From Eonycteris spelaea (lineage: Eukaryota; Chordata; Mammalia; Chiroptera; Pteropodidae): 64,000 bases of DNA. Below the pieces are notes generated by a model. The model did no database searches and was not told where the DNA came from. It saw nothing but the letters and a program-made list of their open reading frames with translations. Below, piece by piece: positions 48,373 to 60,091 of the stretch (position 1 is its first letter; every line of letters starts with the position of its first letter). Both the position numbers and the translations under genes were made by a program. Location of the stretch: positions 7,626,001-7,690,000 of the forward strand of contig PUFA01000084.1 in the NCBI GenBank assembly GCA_003508835.1. Reading direction: 5' to 3'.

Positions 48373-49430
48373 TTACAGAATCTTCAGTAAAATAGAGTTG
48401 GCTACCTCCAATGATCATCTTTCACTAAAACAATACTTTTCTAAAAGTTTCTACATTCTATTATTTAGAAATCCAATTTTTAGAATATGTCCCACATGAA
48501 CTACTCCAACTGCCATTTTTAAGTCTCCTTGAGAGTTTCAGCAGAATTATGTTTCTATTGTCTTTTAATTTATTGAAATAGTCTGTGTTCTTCAAGGCAC
48601 CATCATGTTTGTTAAATACAAGAGTTAAATCTGCTTTAAATCCTTTGAGCAGCCATTTTCATCAAAATCCTCAAATGAACACAACTTTGACAGTTGGATG
48701 GTAAACACCAACTTTATGGATAACCTCCTCTAGTGTATCACTAATATCAGCTGAAAATATGAACAGAGGGATACTATGTTGTTGGAGTTTCTCAGATAAA
48801 TTCTTATATCCTCTCTTGAGCATAATCTTGATTTCTTTTACAGTTTCTTTAAATTTAACTTTTGGTAAAGCTTGTTCGACAAGGAAACAATGTGACTTAG
48901 TCTATCATTCTACCATAAGAGGGTACTTCTCTTCTATGGAAAAGACAGGATCAGCTTTAATAGCATAGTAGTTTTCATTTGTTTGCAATAACTTCTTTAG
49001 ACATCCATCTATAACCAATTTTCAGTTGTCAATAATATTATGACGTATTAGAAATCTTTTCCATTTACAGGGAAATCTTCTTAGTTTCATATCAATGTCT
49101 GTGATTATCTGAAGTTCAGCAGCTACTCTTTTCATGAAACCACAGATAACTTCTTTATTCTTGTTGCAAACTAAACCTCTCCAGAACTTTTCTTGGTTAT
49201 CCAATCTTCATTATGTTACTCTAAATTCTTCTGTCCTTGATTTCATACTAGGATGACATAGGTGGTAAGCAATATCCATAGATGCAGGGCTTGGATACAG
49301 AGATCTCAGTGACCTTGATCTCCTGCCCATTTTCCTCTTCGAGGTGAATATGGACTGGGCCAGCACCTCTTCTTCTACCAGAACATACATGCTGGCATTA
49401 GCTACAGTGTCCACTCTTGCCATGATCATC
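48373..49430 (-). pseudogene. NT5C3AP: NT5C3A processed pseudogene
   Basis: NT5C3A is cytosolic pyrimidine 5'-nucleotidase, a HAD-family enzyme. This minus-strand, intronless copy covers nearly the whole protein in broken frames. Recognisable blocks are the N-terminal leader EVLAQSIFTSKRKMGRR (about 49,310-49,370), EVICGFMKRVAAELQIITD with the HAD motif I read as DIDMKLRRF instead of DFDMTLSRF (about 49,085-49,160), [71 protein letters not shown], and SLEVANSILLKIL before the stop at 48,373-48,375. Several stops and frameshifts break it, and the nucleophile-region changes would also inactivate it. Lack of introns indicates retroposition by L1. The 3' UTR probably continues to lower coordinates and a leader to about 49,545. 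No clear poly(A) or duplication was found. Confidence 0.88.
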
Positions 49431-50606
49431 TAGTCCATGGATGGTACCCTCATGTTCTTCCTGACCATGAAGATGGCACTCATGGGCTTTTGAAGTGTGA
49501 GGCTTATGTGCTAGCTGTGGAGAAGCCCCCCAAAGTTGATATTTTAACAAAATTTTTAATTTGTGACTGACCTAATCAGGAACTAGGTGACAGAATGGGA
49601 GAAAAACATTTTAGAGAAAAGGAAAATGGATTAAGATGTGATATGAGACATATATGATTTTAGAATTTGGGGACAAGTGTGGTGACTTTAGAGAATTGGT
49701 ATCCCAGCCAATAGGGAACAGAAAGACTGAAGATTATCATGCGAACTGAAATAGCAGCTGTGGTTTCTCTCTTTGCTCTGTTCCTGCTATTGACCCTCAG
49801 TCCCTCAATGGTAGCCAGTCTTTAACCCATGCTTATGGAAAGTAGAAGGGTTATTATGAAATTAATAGGCACAGCTTCTAAAAGCCTGAGAAGAACCAGA
49901 CAGGACCAGGGACTGGATAAGCAATGTGTCTTTAAGATTTAAAAAGAGTATGTAAAATTTGAAGGATAATAAATACATGGCCAAAGAACAAAATAAGACC
50001 CCATATAAGGTCAGTAAGAGGTCCTCTGAGGCCCAGGTGTGTGTGTGTACTGAAAACAAGTTTGTTGATTTTGGTAATGAGGCAAGTTCGAGACGCAGGG
50101 GCCCATGGAGATTCATATTGTTTTTCTGCTTGTCCAACTTAGACAGACTTACTTATTAAATGTGGCTTTAGGCTCCAGTGGCCCAGATGAATGATAGGGA
50201 AAAACAGAATGAAAAAAGCAATTAAGCTTCAATTTTCTACTTCATGGCCTGATCATCTGAGTTTCAGAATGAAAATATGTCCCAGGATATTATTAACCTT
50301 ATAAGTTTTGAGCATTTATTTGGTCAGATTTGGCATCCCAATTCCAAAGGTAGGTAGTTAAAATAAAATAAACATTTCTGTTCCAGACTGTGGGAAACTT
50401 AATAACTGAAATATGATTGGATTCCAATATTCTTGAATCCCAGCTCAGATCTCTTTAAGTGGATAAAATGACAAAAAATACATTAAAACATATAGTTATA
50501 AATTTAGTGTACATGCAATTCACTCAGAACCTCCTGGAGACATTCAAATATATATGAGCTACACAACATACATATATAAACAAATATCTTATATAACGTG
50601 GTCATA

Positions 50607-51217
50607 AACAGCAATTGCACTTCTGGGTATTTATCCAAAGGAAACCAAAACACTAATTCATAAAGATCTACGTAGCCCTTCATTCATGGCACTGCTTTTC
50701 ACAACAGCCAAGATATGGAAGCAACCTAAATGCCCATAAACAGAAGATTAGATTAAAAATTATGGTGCATATATACAATGAAATATTACTCAGCCATAAA
50801 AAAATGAAATCCTACCCTTTATAATGAAATGGATGGAACTAGAGGTTATTATGCTGAGTAAAATAAGTCAGACAGAGAAAGATAAATACCATATGATTTT
50901 GCTTAGATGCAGAATCTAAGGAATAATAGGAAGAAACTGAATGAACACAGATGTGCAGATACAGAGGACACTGGTGATGGCCAGAGGGGAGTGGCTGTGG
51001 GAGGCTGGGAGAAAAAGGTAAAGAGTTAAATTATGTACAAATTAGTAGTTAAAAAATAGTCACAGGGATGTAGAGTACAGTATAGCGAATATAATTGATA
51101 GTATTGTAATAGCTATGTGTAGAGCCAGATGAGTGTCAGAATAGTCAGGAGGATCATCTCATAAACTATAAAAATGTCTAATCAATGTATTGTAAACCTG
51201 AAACTAATAAAAAAATA
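50607..51217 (+). mobile_element. 5'-truncated L1 3' end
   Basis: It begins at late ORF2 (TTGCACTTCTGGGTATTTAT), passes ATATTACTCAGCCATAAAA and GCTGAGTAAAATAAGTCAGA, and ends in a 3' UTR (TTGTAAACCTGAAACTAAT) and a short A-run. Target-site duplications are not obvious. Confidence 0.85.
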
Positions 51218-52049
51218 GCAAGAGCACTAAAAACACCACTAGTGGGCTTATTTCACCAGAAAGCAGCCTATTATCACTCTTTTTCTGTTTCTGAACATTT
51301 CATAAATCTATTAAACATACTGGAAGAAAAAAAATCCCATTGTCAGTGCCTGTCTTGAGCTTTGCCAAGTGCATCATCTAATAGTGGATGTCATATTGCA
51401 GTCTAATCCAACGAGTAGAAACATGTTTCAAAAACAGTTTGGGAATGAGTAATCAATATTCATTTGTTGGATCATAATGTGTTTTTGTCAATGATTATAA
51501 ATAGAACTCACTGTAGGAAACTTTTCTCTAAGTTTATGGATAAAAAATGGCAATTAGTTAACCATATCCTCTTATTGTTGCATATGTAAGAATGTGGGTT
51601 TTCACTACTGGGAAAAAAAATGTTTGTTGAGTTTTCAAATCACTTTCTGGAGTTCACAATTTCTAAGGCTATTTTAATGGTAAAAATGATAAAGAGATGT
51701 GAGAAGATAAATGAAGTATTCAAATGGGGAAAGATAGAAAATGTGAAGGATTATAATAGTTCATTTCATTATGAAATCTATTAAAAAGACCAAGAATATA
51801 CTTGTATAAATTATAAAGCACTTTCAAGCAAGACCCTTTTATTTTTCCAGTTTCTGAGGTAAAAAGTACCTTGGGTGCCTGTATGCACCATATTGATGTG
51901 ATGCATGGGAAGAAAGGATTTCTTTTTTATTCCTGGCAGACAGAGTATTATAGCAGTGGTTTAAATAAAGCAAACAAATAAAAAGTTCAAAAATTCCAAT
52001 TAAGCAGATTATTTCTTCATGTTTTCTTTCTTAATCTTGCCCATATGTA

Positions 52050-52200
52050 TACATATTCTTTCAATTATTTAAGAAATATTTGCTGAGCACCTATTATATG
52101 CCTGCCATTGTTATAGACATTAGGATATTACAATGAACAAGACAGAAAAAGCGTTTAGGTCCCTGTTATTGTGTATCTTACATTCTAGTAAAATTTCAAT
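52050..52200 (+). repeat. Ancient interspersed repeat (MIR/L2 class)
   Basis: It reads TTTGCTGAGCACCTATTATA, then TGAACAAGACAGAAAAAGC and ATCTTACATTCTAG, a familiar ancient mammalian repeat. A second piece lies at 52,370-52,460 (TTGTTGAGCACTAACCATAT). The exact family is not assigned. Confidence 0.5.
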
Positions 52201-53683
52201 ATACAAATAAACAAAGAAGAAACATCAGATGAATGTTACACTGAGAATTAGAATATGGGCATATATATTTAAGCTGGAGTTCAGCTTTTTCCTATAACAT
52301 TATTCAATAAATTTATATCCCTACTGTTACATAATTTCCCCTTATAACCAGCAAATATTATTTCATTTATCTATTCAACAATATTTGTTGAGCACTAACC
52401 ATATGCCAGGGATTATTTTAGGCACTAGGAAGACAGGTAAGCAAACAGATAAACAAAAACCACATGGGATTTATTTGTATTATAATACCCAAATAAAAGA
52501 TGACAAATTAGTGTAGGTAAAGTTTCAGCACAGTTTATTACAAACAACTCAATTTTATGTAAACATCTTTGGGATAAATGTTAATCTATTAAGTATGTAC
52601 TTTCATTCTCAGTCTAATACTTTTATTCTCAATTTATATTAGATTGGTAAACATTTTTCAGCTCATAGCCTTGCCTATAGAATAAGATATACTGACAATA
52701 TTAGTCATTATGGTTATTGTTTTAATTGGCTTCATAATATTTCTTGAGTTAATATGTCATCCTATTCCATAATCTTTTATTATTGAACATATCTTCCTAA
52801 ACACTACCTCACCCTCACTCATACACACAGATTTTTTGGTTATTATAAATAACATTACAAATGTTTACCCCTGTCCCATCTCTGATATGGTCCTTCAAAA
52901 CCAAACAGTGTTCTGAGTGTTGTATCTATCGTTCATTTACTTAGTTTTTAAATATTCACATACTGTGTATATTTAAATATTCACATACTATGTATATGTT
53001 GGGTTGTACTTGTTTTTAAATTTTATTTTAAAAATATCATTCCTTACATTGTCAACTATATTTGCATTTGTTTTTAAGTTTAATGGGATAACATTGATTA
53101 CTACGATTATATATTTTCAGGTGTACATTATAATTTAACATCTATATATTCTATTGTGTGAATATGACCCAGTCCACTTTCCTTCAGCTACCATATACTT
53201 GATCCCTTTTACCCATTTCACCCTCCCCCAAATCCTTATATTTGACTCCCTTTATCCTGTCTAACTCTTCCCTCCTACTCTATCATCTACTCTCTGGTAA
53301 TGACTAGTCCGTTGTCCATGTCCCTGCGTTTCTGTTTGTCCTGTTAATTTGTTGCTTTTAGGTTTATACCTACATATAAGTGATACCATGTGATGTTCAA
53401 CTTTTTCTGTCTGACTTATTTCGCTTAGCATGATTATCTCGAGGTCCAATTATGTTGTCACAAATGACAGTATTTCATCTCTTCTAATGCCTGAGTAATA
53501 TCCATTGTATATATGTATTGCTATTTTTTTAGCCAATCATCTATCGTAGGACACTTAGGTTGCTTCCATGTCCTGGCCGCTGTGAATAATGGTGCTATGA
53601 ACATTGCTGTGCAAATATCTTTTCGGATATGGGTTTTCAAGTCTTTGGGGTAAATACCCCAAAGTAGAGAGATTGCTAGGTCT

Positions 53684-54016
53684 TTACCTTTCAGATTTTG
53701 AAGCTATTTCGTCCGATATTAGTACCTCTACACCCGCTTGTCTCTGAATGCCATTTGCTTGAAATACCATTTTCCACCCTTTCACTTTGAGTCTATATTT
53801 GTCTTTGGAGTTGAGATGCGTCTCCTGGATGCAGCATATCATTGGGTTTTCTTTTTTGATCCATTCTGAAACTCTGTTCCTTTTTAATGGTGAGTTCAGT
53901 CCTTTTACATTTAGGGTGATTATTGAAATATGAGGTGTTCTTATAGCCATTTTATCTTTTGTTTCTGGCTCAGTGTTTCCATTGCTTCCTTGTCCTTGTG
54001 TTTCTGTTTTCTTCAT
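53684..54016 (-). pseudogene. L1 ORF2 endonuclease N-terminus
   Basis: The frame contains ISIITLNVKGLNSPLKRNRV, then ICCIQETHLNSKDKYRLKV, the start of the apurinic-like endonuclease, with the N of TLN and the E of QETH that are typical active-site residues. It continues to LISDEIASKSER and a stop at the deletion junction. Only about one tenth of ORF2 is left here. Confidence 0.9.
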
Positions 54017-54389
54017 TTTGGTTGGCTTTTGTGCGTTTTGCCTCTGGTTCTCCTTGTTTTATGTTATATATTTCAGTTTGAATCTTTGGTGTGTGGTTAC
54101 CATTATAATAAGAAAAGGATAATTATATGTATACATTCTTCCATTTTCTTCTGCATGTGACTTATCTCTTTTCCCCTTTGTGAATTTGGATCTTTAAATT
54201 CTCCCCTTTTCAGTCATTGTTATCTCAATTTGTCCCTAAATATGTTGAACATTCATTAATATCTTGATATAGCAATTCTCTTCTTAATGTTCAAGCTTAT
54301 AATGTCCTGTTCTTAGTATGGGTTGTACTATTCTGCTTCTATTCGCCTGATAGTCACTTTACTCCCAATGTTTTTTTTTTTTTTTTTGT

Positions 54390-55343
54390 CATTTTGTTTT
54401 AGGTGAGATCACCTCTTTCAGAATTTCCTGTAGTAGATCTTGTAGTGAATTCCCTCAATTTTGTATGTCTATAAAGGTCTAATTTTCCTTCATATCTAAA
54501 GGAGAGCTTAGCTGGATACGTTATTCTAGGCTGGTAGTTCCTTTTACTTAATATTTTAAATATTTGATTCCAGTCTTTCTGGCTTGTAAGGTCTGTGCTG
54601 AGAAGTCCAATGATAATCTAATGGGTTTCTTTTATAAATTACCATCTTCTTTTCCTGGCTACCCTGAGAATTCTCTTTGTCACTGATTTTCGATAACTTT
54701 AATACAATGTGTCTTGGTGAAGGCCTTTTTGGGTTGAAATAATTAGGTGTTCTATTGACTTTTTGAATTCCAAGCTTCAGCTCTTTCCTTAGATTTGGGA
54801 AATTCTCATCCATTATTTGTCTGAAAATGCTTTCTAGTCCTGCTCCTTTTCCTCACCTTTGGTAATGCCCATTATTCTTATGTTTCCTCTCTTGATGGTA
54901 TCAACCAGTTCTTGAATTCTCTTTCATTATTTTTGTTCTTCGATTTCTCTCTTTTCCTTCTGATTTATGTCTAGATTTCTGTCTTCGATGTCATTGATTC
55001 TTTCCTCCATTTGGTCGACTCTACTTCCCAAGTTTGCTATTTCATTTTTCAACTCTTTCAGTGTGTTCTTCATCTCCAGTAGTTCTGTTTGGTTCTTTGT
55101 GAGGGTTTCAATCTCCTTGCTCTGCTCATCTAGTTGTTTTTTCAATTCCTGAAATTGTTGATTTGAGTTGTTTTGGAACTCATTGAGTTTTTTCAGAAGT
55201 ACCATCTTGAAGTCTCTGTCATTTAAGTTGCATATTTCTATGTCTGTAAGCTTATTTTCTGGAGATTTTTCTCTTTTTTTCTGAGATGACTTGTCATCTT
55301 GTTTGTTCATGGTGTTTAATGGACTATTTCTCTGCCTGGGCAT
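54390..55343 (-). pseudogene. L1 ORF1 (interrupted)
   Basis: The N-terminal piece (54,927-55,343) starts MPRQRNSPLNTMNKQDD and runs through a strong coiled coil (for example QQFQELKKQLDEQSKEIE) to a stop. The C-terminal half follows (54,556-54,813 and on), with RPSPRHIVLKLSKISDKE and, near 54,510, RITYPAKLSFRYEGK, which match the RRM/CTD and terminus of ORF1p. It is broken by at least one stop and a frame change. ORF1p is the RNA chaperone of L1. Confidence 0.88.
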
Positions 55344-57215
55344 AATGGAAGTGTAGTCTGTTGTTTTTCCAGAAAGAAGATTTAATATATAAAGGTCAAT
55401 CTTTAGCCTTATTTCAAAAAGGTGCTTTTCTTTTGGTTTCCAGTAGGTGGTGTCTAAGCCTCTTGGATCCCTGCTTTATATAAAGCCTAAATGTCTTTTT
55501 CATTTTCTTGTAGATATTTAATCACACGTGCTGCTCTCAGTTTCAGTACCTGTCAGTTTTAGCAACAGTTTTGGTAGCATTTGCTCAGATTCCCCTGGGC
55601 CTCTGTGGTGATCGGTCTTGGAGGAGGATATGGGTTGGGAGTGTGGGCTATGGCTCAGCCTTGGTTTTGCAAACTGAGGCCAATAAAAATCAACTGTTGG
55701 TTTTCTGCGGTCCCGTCCCACTTCTTTGCCTTTTGTACTGATTACTGGGCCCTGCTGCCGCTGCTAGAAGTTCCAGCACTTCCAGGCAGGCTGATCAGGG
55801 AAGTTGCTGCACTTTCTCCCCTCCCGCTCTTCCTGCAAAAAACTCTGGCGACTGCAAGAGGCGGCTTCTTAATTTCTCCAAGTCCACCACCCAACACCCG
55901 AAAGTTCTGACCTGTGGTAGCTTTTATGCACAGATCTCACACTCAGATGTGCAGGTGTGTAGTTTGGGTGTTTTTCATTGAGTTTTAGATGTTCAGCTTA
56001 TTGTTTCAAGGTGAAAGATCTGAGGATGTCTCTCACTCTGTCATGTTTCCCATGTTTTATTTGCATTTGTTTTTTGCCTGAACACAACATTATTCATATT
56101 CATTCGTGCGGTTGTATGGCTGTCATTTACTTGTTTTTCATTGCTCTATAACATTTTATTATATGACTATGCTGTATTCTATTTATTCTCCTGGCTCTAA
56201 CCAATTAGATTATTCATAGCTTTTATTATTATAAATAGTACTTTCCCCTAATATTTGTGTACACATCTCCTAAAACGTGTCCTAGCATTTTTATGTGCAT
56301 GGAGGTGGTATATATCTAGGAGTAGAATTGTTGTATTATAAAGTATGAAAATATTGAGCTTTCAAACATAATGCCAGAATGGTGGAAAGTGATGGTACCA
56401 ATTTATTCTCTCACCAGTAACATATAAAAACTTATATTTCTTTACATTCCATATAACACTTGGTAATTCAAGACTTCTTAAATTTTGTCAGTTAATTAAT
56501 ATAAAATGGTTATGTGATTTTAGTTTTCATTTGCATCTTCTAATTACTAGAGAGACTGAGCATCTCTTTAGATATTTTCTAGCACTTGTGGTTCATGATT
56601 GCTGATATGTCTGTTTGCTCATTTTCTACTGCTTTTTGCCTTTTTTTTCTTACTGACTTGTAGATATTCTTTTTATACTCAATATAAAGTTTGATCCTTT
56701 GTGAATTACATATTCTTGATCCTTTTTCAATTACCTTTGTGGCAAATATTTTCTCCCAGATTACAGCCTTCCTCTTTTACTTTCTTTGAGGTGTCTTTTG
56801 ATGAAAAATATTTTCCTTAACTTATTCTATTCTGTATTTTCAATATTTTTTATGGTAAGTGCTTTATGTCTCTTCTTTAAGCCCTTTCCCACCCCAAAGC
56901 CAGGAAGAGATTCACCTTTATTTTATTACATATTTAATGTTTAGATTTTGACATAAAGAACTTAAAGTATATGGAGTTTATTTTTGTGTAATGTGCATGG
57001 TAGAGAAACATTATCACGCTTTTTTTTCTCAGGAACAGTCAATGTTTTTAGGTCTTTCGCTGAACATTTTCTTCTTTTTACAGTAATCTGTCATGCCACC
57101 TTTGATATACAATCTAAGTTCCACTTATTTGTGGATGGATCTCTTTGTGTGCTCTCTCTTCTGATACTATCTTTTCAGTCTTGTATTTGGACATTGAGTT
57201 TATAGGTGTTCATTA

Positions 57216-57535
57216 CAGTTGACGCTTGCGCAACGTGGGGGTAGAGGCACTGAATCCTGCACAGCTGAAAAGTCGCATATAACTTTTGACTCCTCAAAAA
57301 CACTACTAATAATAACCAAAGCCTTACTGATGACATAAATATTGATTACACACACTTTGTATGTTATATGTATTATATACTGTATTCTTACCATAAAGTG
57401 AGCTAAAAGAAAGAAAATATTAAGAAAATCATAAGAGAAAAGATATTTACAATACTGTATGTATTATTATTGGAAAAAAATCCACATATAAGTAGACCCA
57501 CACCGTTCAAACCTGTGTTGGTCAAAGGTCAACTG
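57216..57535 (+). mobile_element. Tigger-like MITE
   Basis: It is flanked by TA on both sides and starts CAGTTGACGCTTGCGCAACG. The right end, read inverted, is CAGTTGACCTTTGACCAAC. Inside are AAGTCGCATATAACTTTTG, TGTATGTTATATGTATTATA and CATATAAGTAGACCCACAC. This matches a common nonautonomous Tc1/mariner-type repeat of mammals, shortened in the middle. No transposase. Strand arbitrary. Confidence 0.85.
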
Positions 57536-58189
57536 TATATTATTCACATATTTATTAAAAGAAATATATTGCATTAAATTATAGAGGGTCATGCACAGAC
57601 TAATGATGAACGTGTATCACAAATTAAAGATTATGATTAACCCAAATCTGTGAACATAATGTTCATAAAAGAGTTAAAATAAATAATGCCACAAAGTGCA
57701 GTATTATACGTTTCTTGTCTCCTTATTTTCTAAGGACAAGTTTCCACCAGTGAGATGACTGAGCTAATGGATACAAAATACTTTGAAAGGTTTTAAATGT
57801 ACAACTTAAATGCTTTCAAAAAAAAAACAAAAACGAAAACAAACCCCACATATTTACTCTTGTGGCCAAGGGCCTAGTGGTTAAATTCAGAGCTCCACCC
57901 CTGTGGCATCCACGGTATTTGTTCTTTTGTTCAGCCATATCCCTTGCTATGTCACCACAACACTGATCTTTGTCTGAGAACCACTACGAAGCGGCATATT
58001 TCCTCTTCAGATCCTGTCAATACTTGCTAAAGCAGCATCAGGGGACACTGCTGCTGTTCATTGGCCAGATTAAAAGTAACAAGCTATTACTATTTCTCAC
58101 ATTGGGCTCCTGCTTTGATCTTTATTAGTGATATGTATTTCTAGGTTGCTAGGTTGCTCTTTTCCCAGATATGCTCAAAGCTTGTTCTT

Positions 58190-58510
58190 TCACCTTCATT
58201 AGTTATATCTTTAATAAATTGTCACTCTCCTCAGTAAAGCCTTTCAAGACAACTCTAAAGTGGCAACCCACCCCTCACCCTTGATTTTGACTGTTTCCCT
58301 TTACTGCTTTATTTTTTCCATCTCCACTTATCACCATTTGTCTGTCTCTCTTCCACCAGAATTTGGAACTGAGATTTGTTTGTTCATGGTTGTATGTCCA
58401 GCTCCAGCATCAATGCTTTAAATGTGGTAGGTGCTTTGTAAATATGTGTTAATATGATTATGAACAAAGCACGCTGGAGTAATTCAATATGTATGTTGGA
58501 TGAATGAATG
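58190..58510 (+). repeat. L2 LINE 3' end
   Basis: It reads CTCAGTAAAGCCTTTCAAGA, then TATCACCATTTGTCTGTCTC and GTGGTAGGTGCTTTGTAAAT, in L2 order, ending near CAATATGTATGTTGGATGAA. Confidence 0.65.
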
Positions 58511-58549
58511 ATGCCCAGAAGATTCCAAAAGACTCATGGTTATTCTTAC

Positions 58550-58621
58550 AGTTTTTGGTGTTTTTCCCACTGGAGGTCCAGGAGTAGTTGAAGCCTTGGG
58601 TAGTCATATTGGAATTGCTGG
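58550..58621 (-). CDS. CD96: CD96 mucin-like stalk exon
   Basis: A 72-nt exon between TTTTACAG and ACT|gtaaga. The frame reads SNSNMTTQGFNYSWTSSG, then KNTKN, with split codons at each end. Human has SNSSMTTRGFNYPWTSSG. Two N-glycosylation sequons are visible (NMT and NYS); the human Pro at the second makes NYP, so that sequon appears to be new here. It lies 518 bp downstream of the previous stalk exon. Confidence 0.95.
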
Positions 58622-59139
58622 CTGTAAAACAAAATTTCCCGAATCCAAACTTTTTATAAAGCTGAAATTTAACTTTGCTTTGATCTCCTGAATTTTTAAC
58701 CTATGTGATTTCAAGGAAAACTGAAATTGAAAATGTGCTTCCCTACACAGGAATACTAACTGGCATATTAAGCAAAAGCTTTGTAGTTTGTGTTTAATAC
58801 CAACTTGTATCTGATTTGCTTCCTTTTTCTGTCCTTGTCACTAACTCAATCACTGGGAGAATTGTCAAGATTACACAAATATTACCTTAAAGTCCCATGA
58901 CGGATGAGAGCTACAATATGATGACAAATTTCCAACCCTTATTAAGATTATAGTGATTGTCATATCAATATATAGTAACCAGATTACAAGTTACAACAGA
59001 GTAACTAAAAAAAAAAAATCAACATCAAATTAAAAAAATATAGCTTTTTGCTCACACCTCAACATTATTGTGGTTGTAGTAAAACTTGTGAGTGTGTTGT
59101 CTCTTTTGAATAATATGTAGAAAGCCTTGCTATACTCAC
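58622..59139 (-). other. CD96: CD96 intron between stalk exons
   Basis: A 518-bp intron, AT-rich with A-runs at about 59,008-59,018. Donor CCAA|gtgagt; acceptor TTTTACAG. No other feature was seen. Confidence 0.9.
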
Positions 59140-59208
59140 TTGGAGGGGTGGCATTTGGGGTCGATGTACTCACATCTACAAGGGTTATTGAAGATGTAGC
59201 TGGATAGC
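59140..59208 (-). CDS. CD96: CD96 mucin-like stalk exon
   Basis: A 69-nt exon between TTTCAAAATAG and CCAA|gtgagt. The frame reads YPATSSITLVDVSTSTPN, then ATPP. Human reads YPATSSVTLVDVSALRPN. It is the most upstream CD96 exon in the window. The previous human stalk exon and the Ig-domain exons were not found up to 64,000, so they must lie beyond the edge. One sequon (NAT) is present. Confidence 0.95.
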
Positions 59209-60017
59209 CTATTTTGAAAAAAAAATTTCAAATTGTTATTATAGATACTAACGTTCACATGTTTAACTCTGCCACTACAATTAACAAGGGTAGCATACAC
59301 AGCATGAAATATTAGAGTTGGAAAGAATCTTAATGAATACATAATTTAATGGCTTCATTTTTATAAATTATGAAACCGAGTCCAAAAGGTATATGTTTGC
59401 AGTTGCATACTCAATATTCAACATAATTTGTTTGATATTAACCCAGTCCTCCTAATGCCAAGTGTGTTATATTCACACTTTTAAAATATATTGTTTTAGG
59501 TCTACCATGTGTCCAACCTATTCTACATATAAAGAAAGATTAAGACAAGGTCTTCATCCTTATGAAACTTATCTTGTAGTGAGCTTTCACAATTCCATAT
59601 ATTTTCACATACTAAATATGATTTTGTATTCATGTCAATTCCTAGCTTTCAAAGTCATCTCCATCTTTATAATTCATCATTTCCCATTCTCCTTTCTCTC
59701 TTTCTCCCAAAATGAAGAACTATTTCAGATTCATTTGAAAATAACTCTGAGAATGAAGCAAAGTAAATTGAAGGAGAAAAATATCCAACCACATTCCATT
59801 TAAAACACATTTATGTCTCTTAGGCAGACAAATTTTCAATATATTTTATTTAGGTGTGTTGCTCCTTTGTTTCAAAACATATTTAAGGTGGTTTACATAA
59901 ATATGTGATGCAAGAAGGTGAAAGAAGATAGAAAGAGAAAATATGGGCAAAGAAAACATCCGAATCCCATTGAAACCTGAGTGGGGATAATACACAAGTA
60001 GAGATAGTACTTTTCTT

Positions 60018-60091
60018 TCTTTTTTTTGAACCCAAGACCTTCTGCACATAAAGCAGACATGCTAACCACTACACTATGGAGTCACCCCCAG
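60018..60091 (-). mobile_element. tRNA-Val retropseudogene with A-rich tail
   Basis: On the minus strand it reads CCATAGTGTAGTGGTTAGC (A box region), the anticodon arm TCTGCTTTATGTGCAGA, then AAGGTCTTGGGTTCAA and A-rich sequence. It follows mammalian tRNA-Val(TAC) closely, with the anticodon now TAT. It stops within the T arm, so the acceptor 3' strand is missing. Target-site duplications GATAGTACTTTTCTT (60,003-60,017) and GATAGTGCTTCTCTT (60,092-60,106), with two mismatches, flank it. It is a reverse-transcribed truncated tRNA, not a working gene. Confidence 0.85.

Larger units (their letters stand above)
53076..56058 (-). mobile_element. L1 retrotransposon, both ends present, ORF2 core deleted
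   Basis: A 3.0-kb L1 in reverse orientation, bounded by a perfect 16-bp duplication ATTTGCATTTGTTTTT at 53,060-53,075 and 56,059-56,074. On the minus strand it has a 0.7-kb GC-rich 5' UTR, an ORF1 with few breaks (about 54,390-55,343), an inter-ORF spacer, and the first ~100 residues of ORF2 endonuclease (53,684-54,016). It then jumps to the last part of ORF2 (from about 53,675) and a bat-type 3' UTR. The reverse transcriptase is entirely missing, so it is inactive. Confidence 0.93.
52620..57000 (-). mobile_element. Old L1M split by a younger L1
   Basis: Left part to 53,059 and right part from 56,075. Both read as antisense L1M 3' sequence: TTATTATAAATAGTACTTTC, TCTAGGAGTAGAATTGTTG and TTTGCATCTTCTAATTACTA on the right. 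The younger L1 at 53,076-56,058 interrupts it. Outer boundaries are approximate. Confidence 0.6.
46274..58549 (-). other. CD96: CD96 large intron
   Basis: A 12.3-kb intron. It carries the NT5C3A processed pseudogene, an L1 3' end (50,607-51,217), nested L1s (52,620-57,000), a MITE-like element (57,216-57,535), an L2 end, and AT-rich unassigned sequence. Joining the flanking exons keeps the frame and matches the human protein with no gap, so I expect no conserved exon inside it. Confidence 0.85.

Noticed and set aside
54927..55343. 138-codon coiled-coil frame as a new host gene
   Set aside because: It is L1 ORF1 inside a retrotransposon with target-site duplications.
60028..60085. Functional tRNA gene
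   Set aside because: The 3' half of the T arm and the acceptor strand are missing, and the sequence runs into an A-rich tail.
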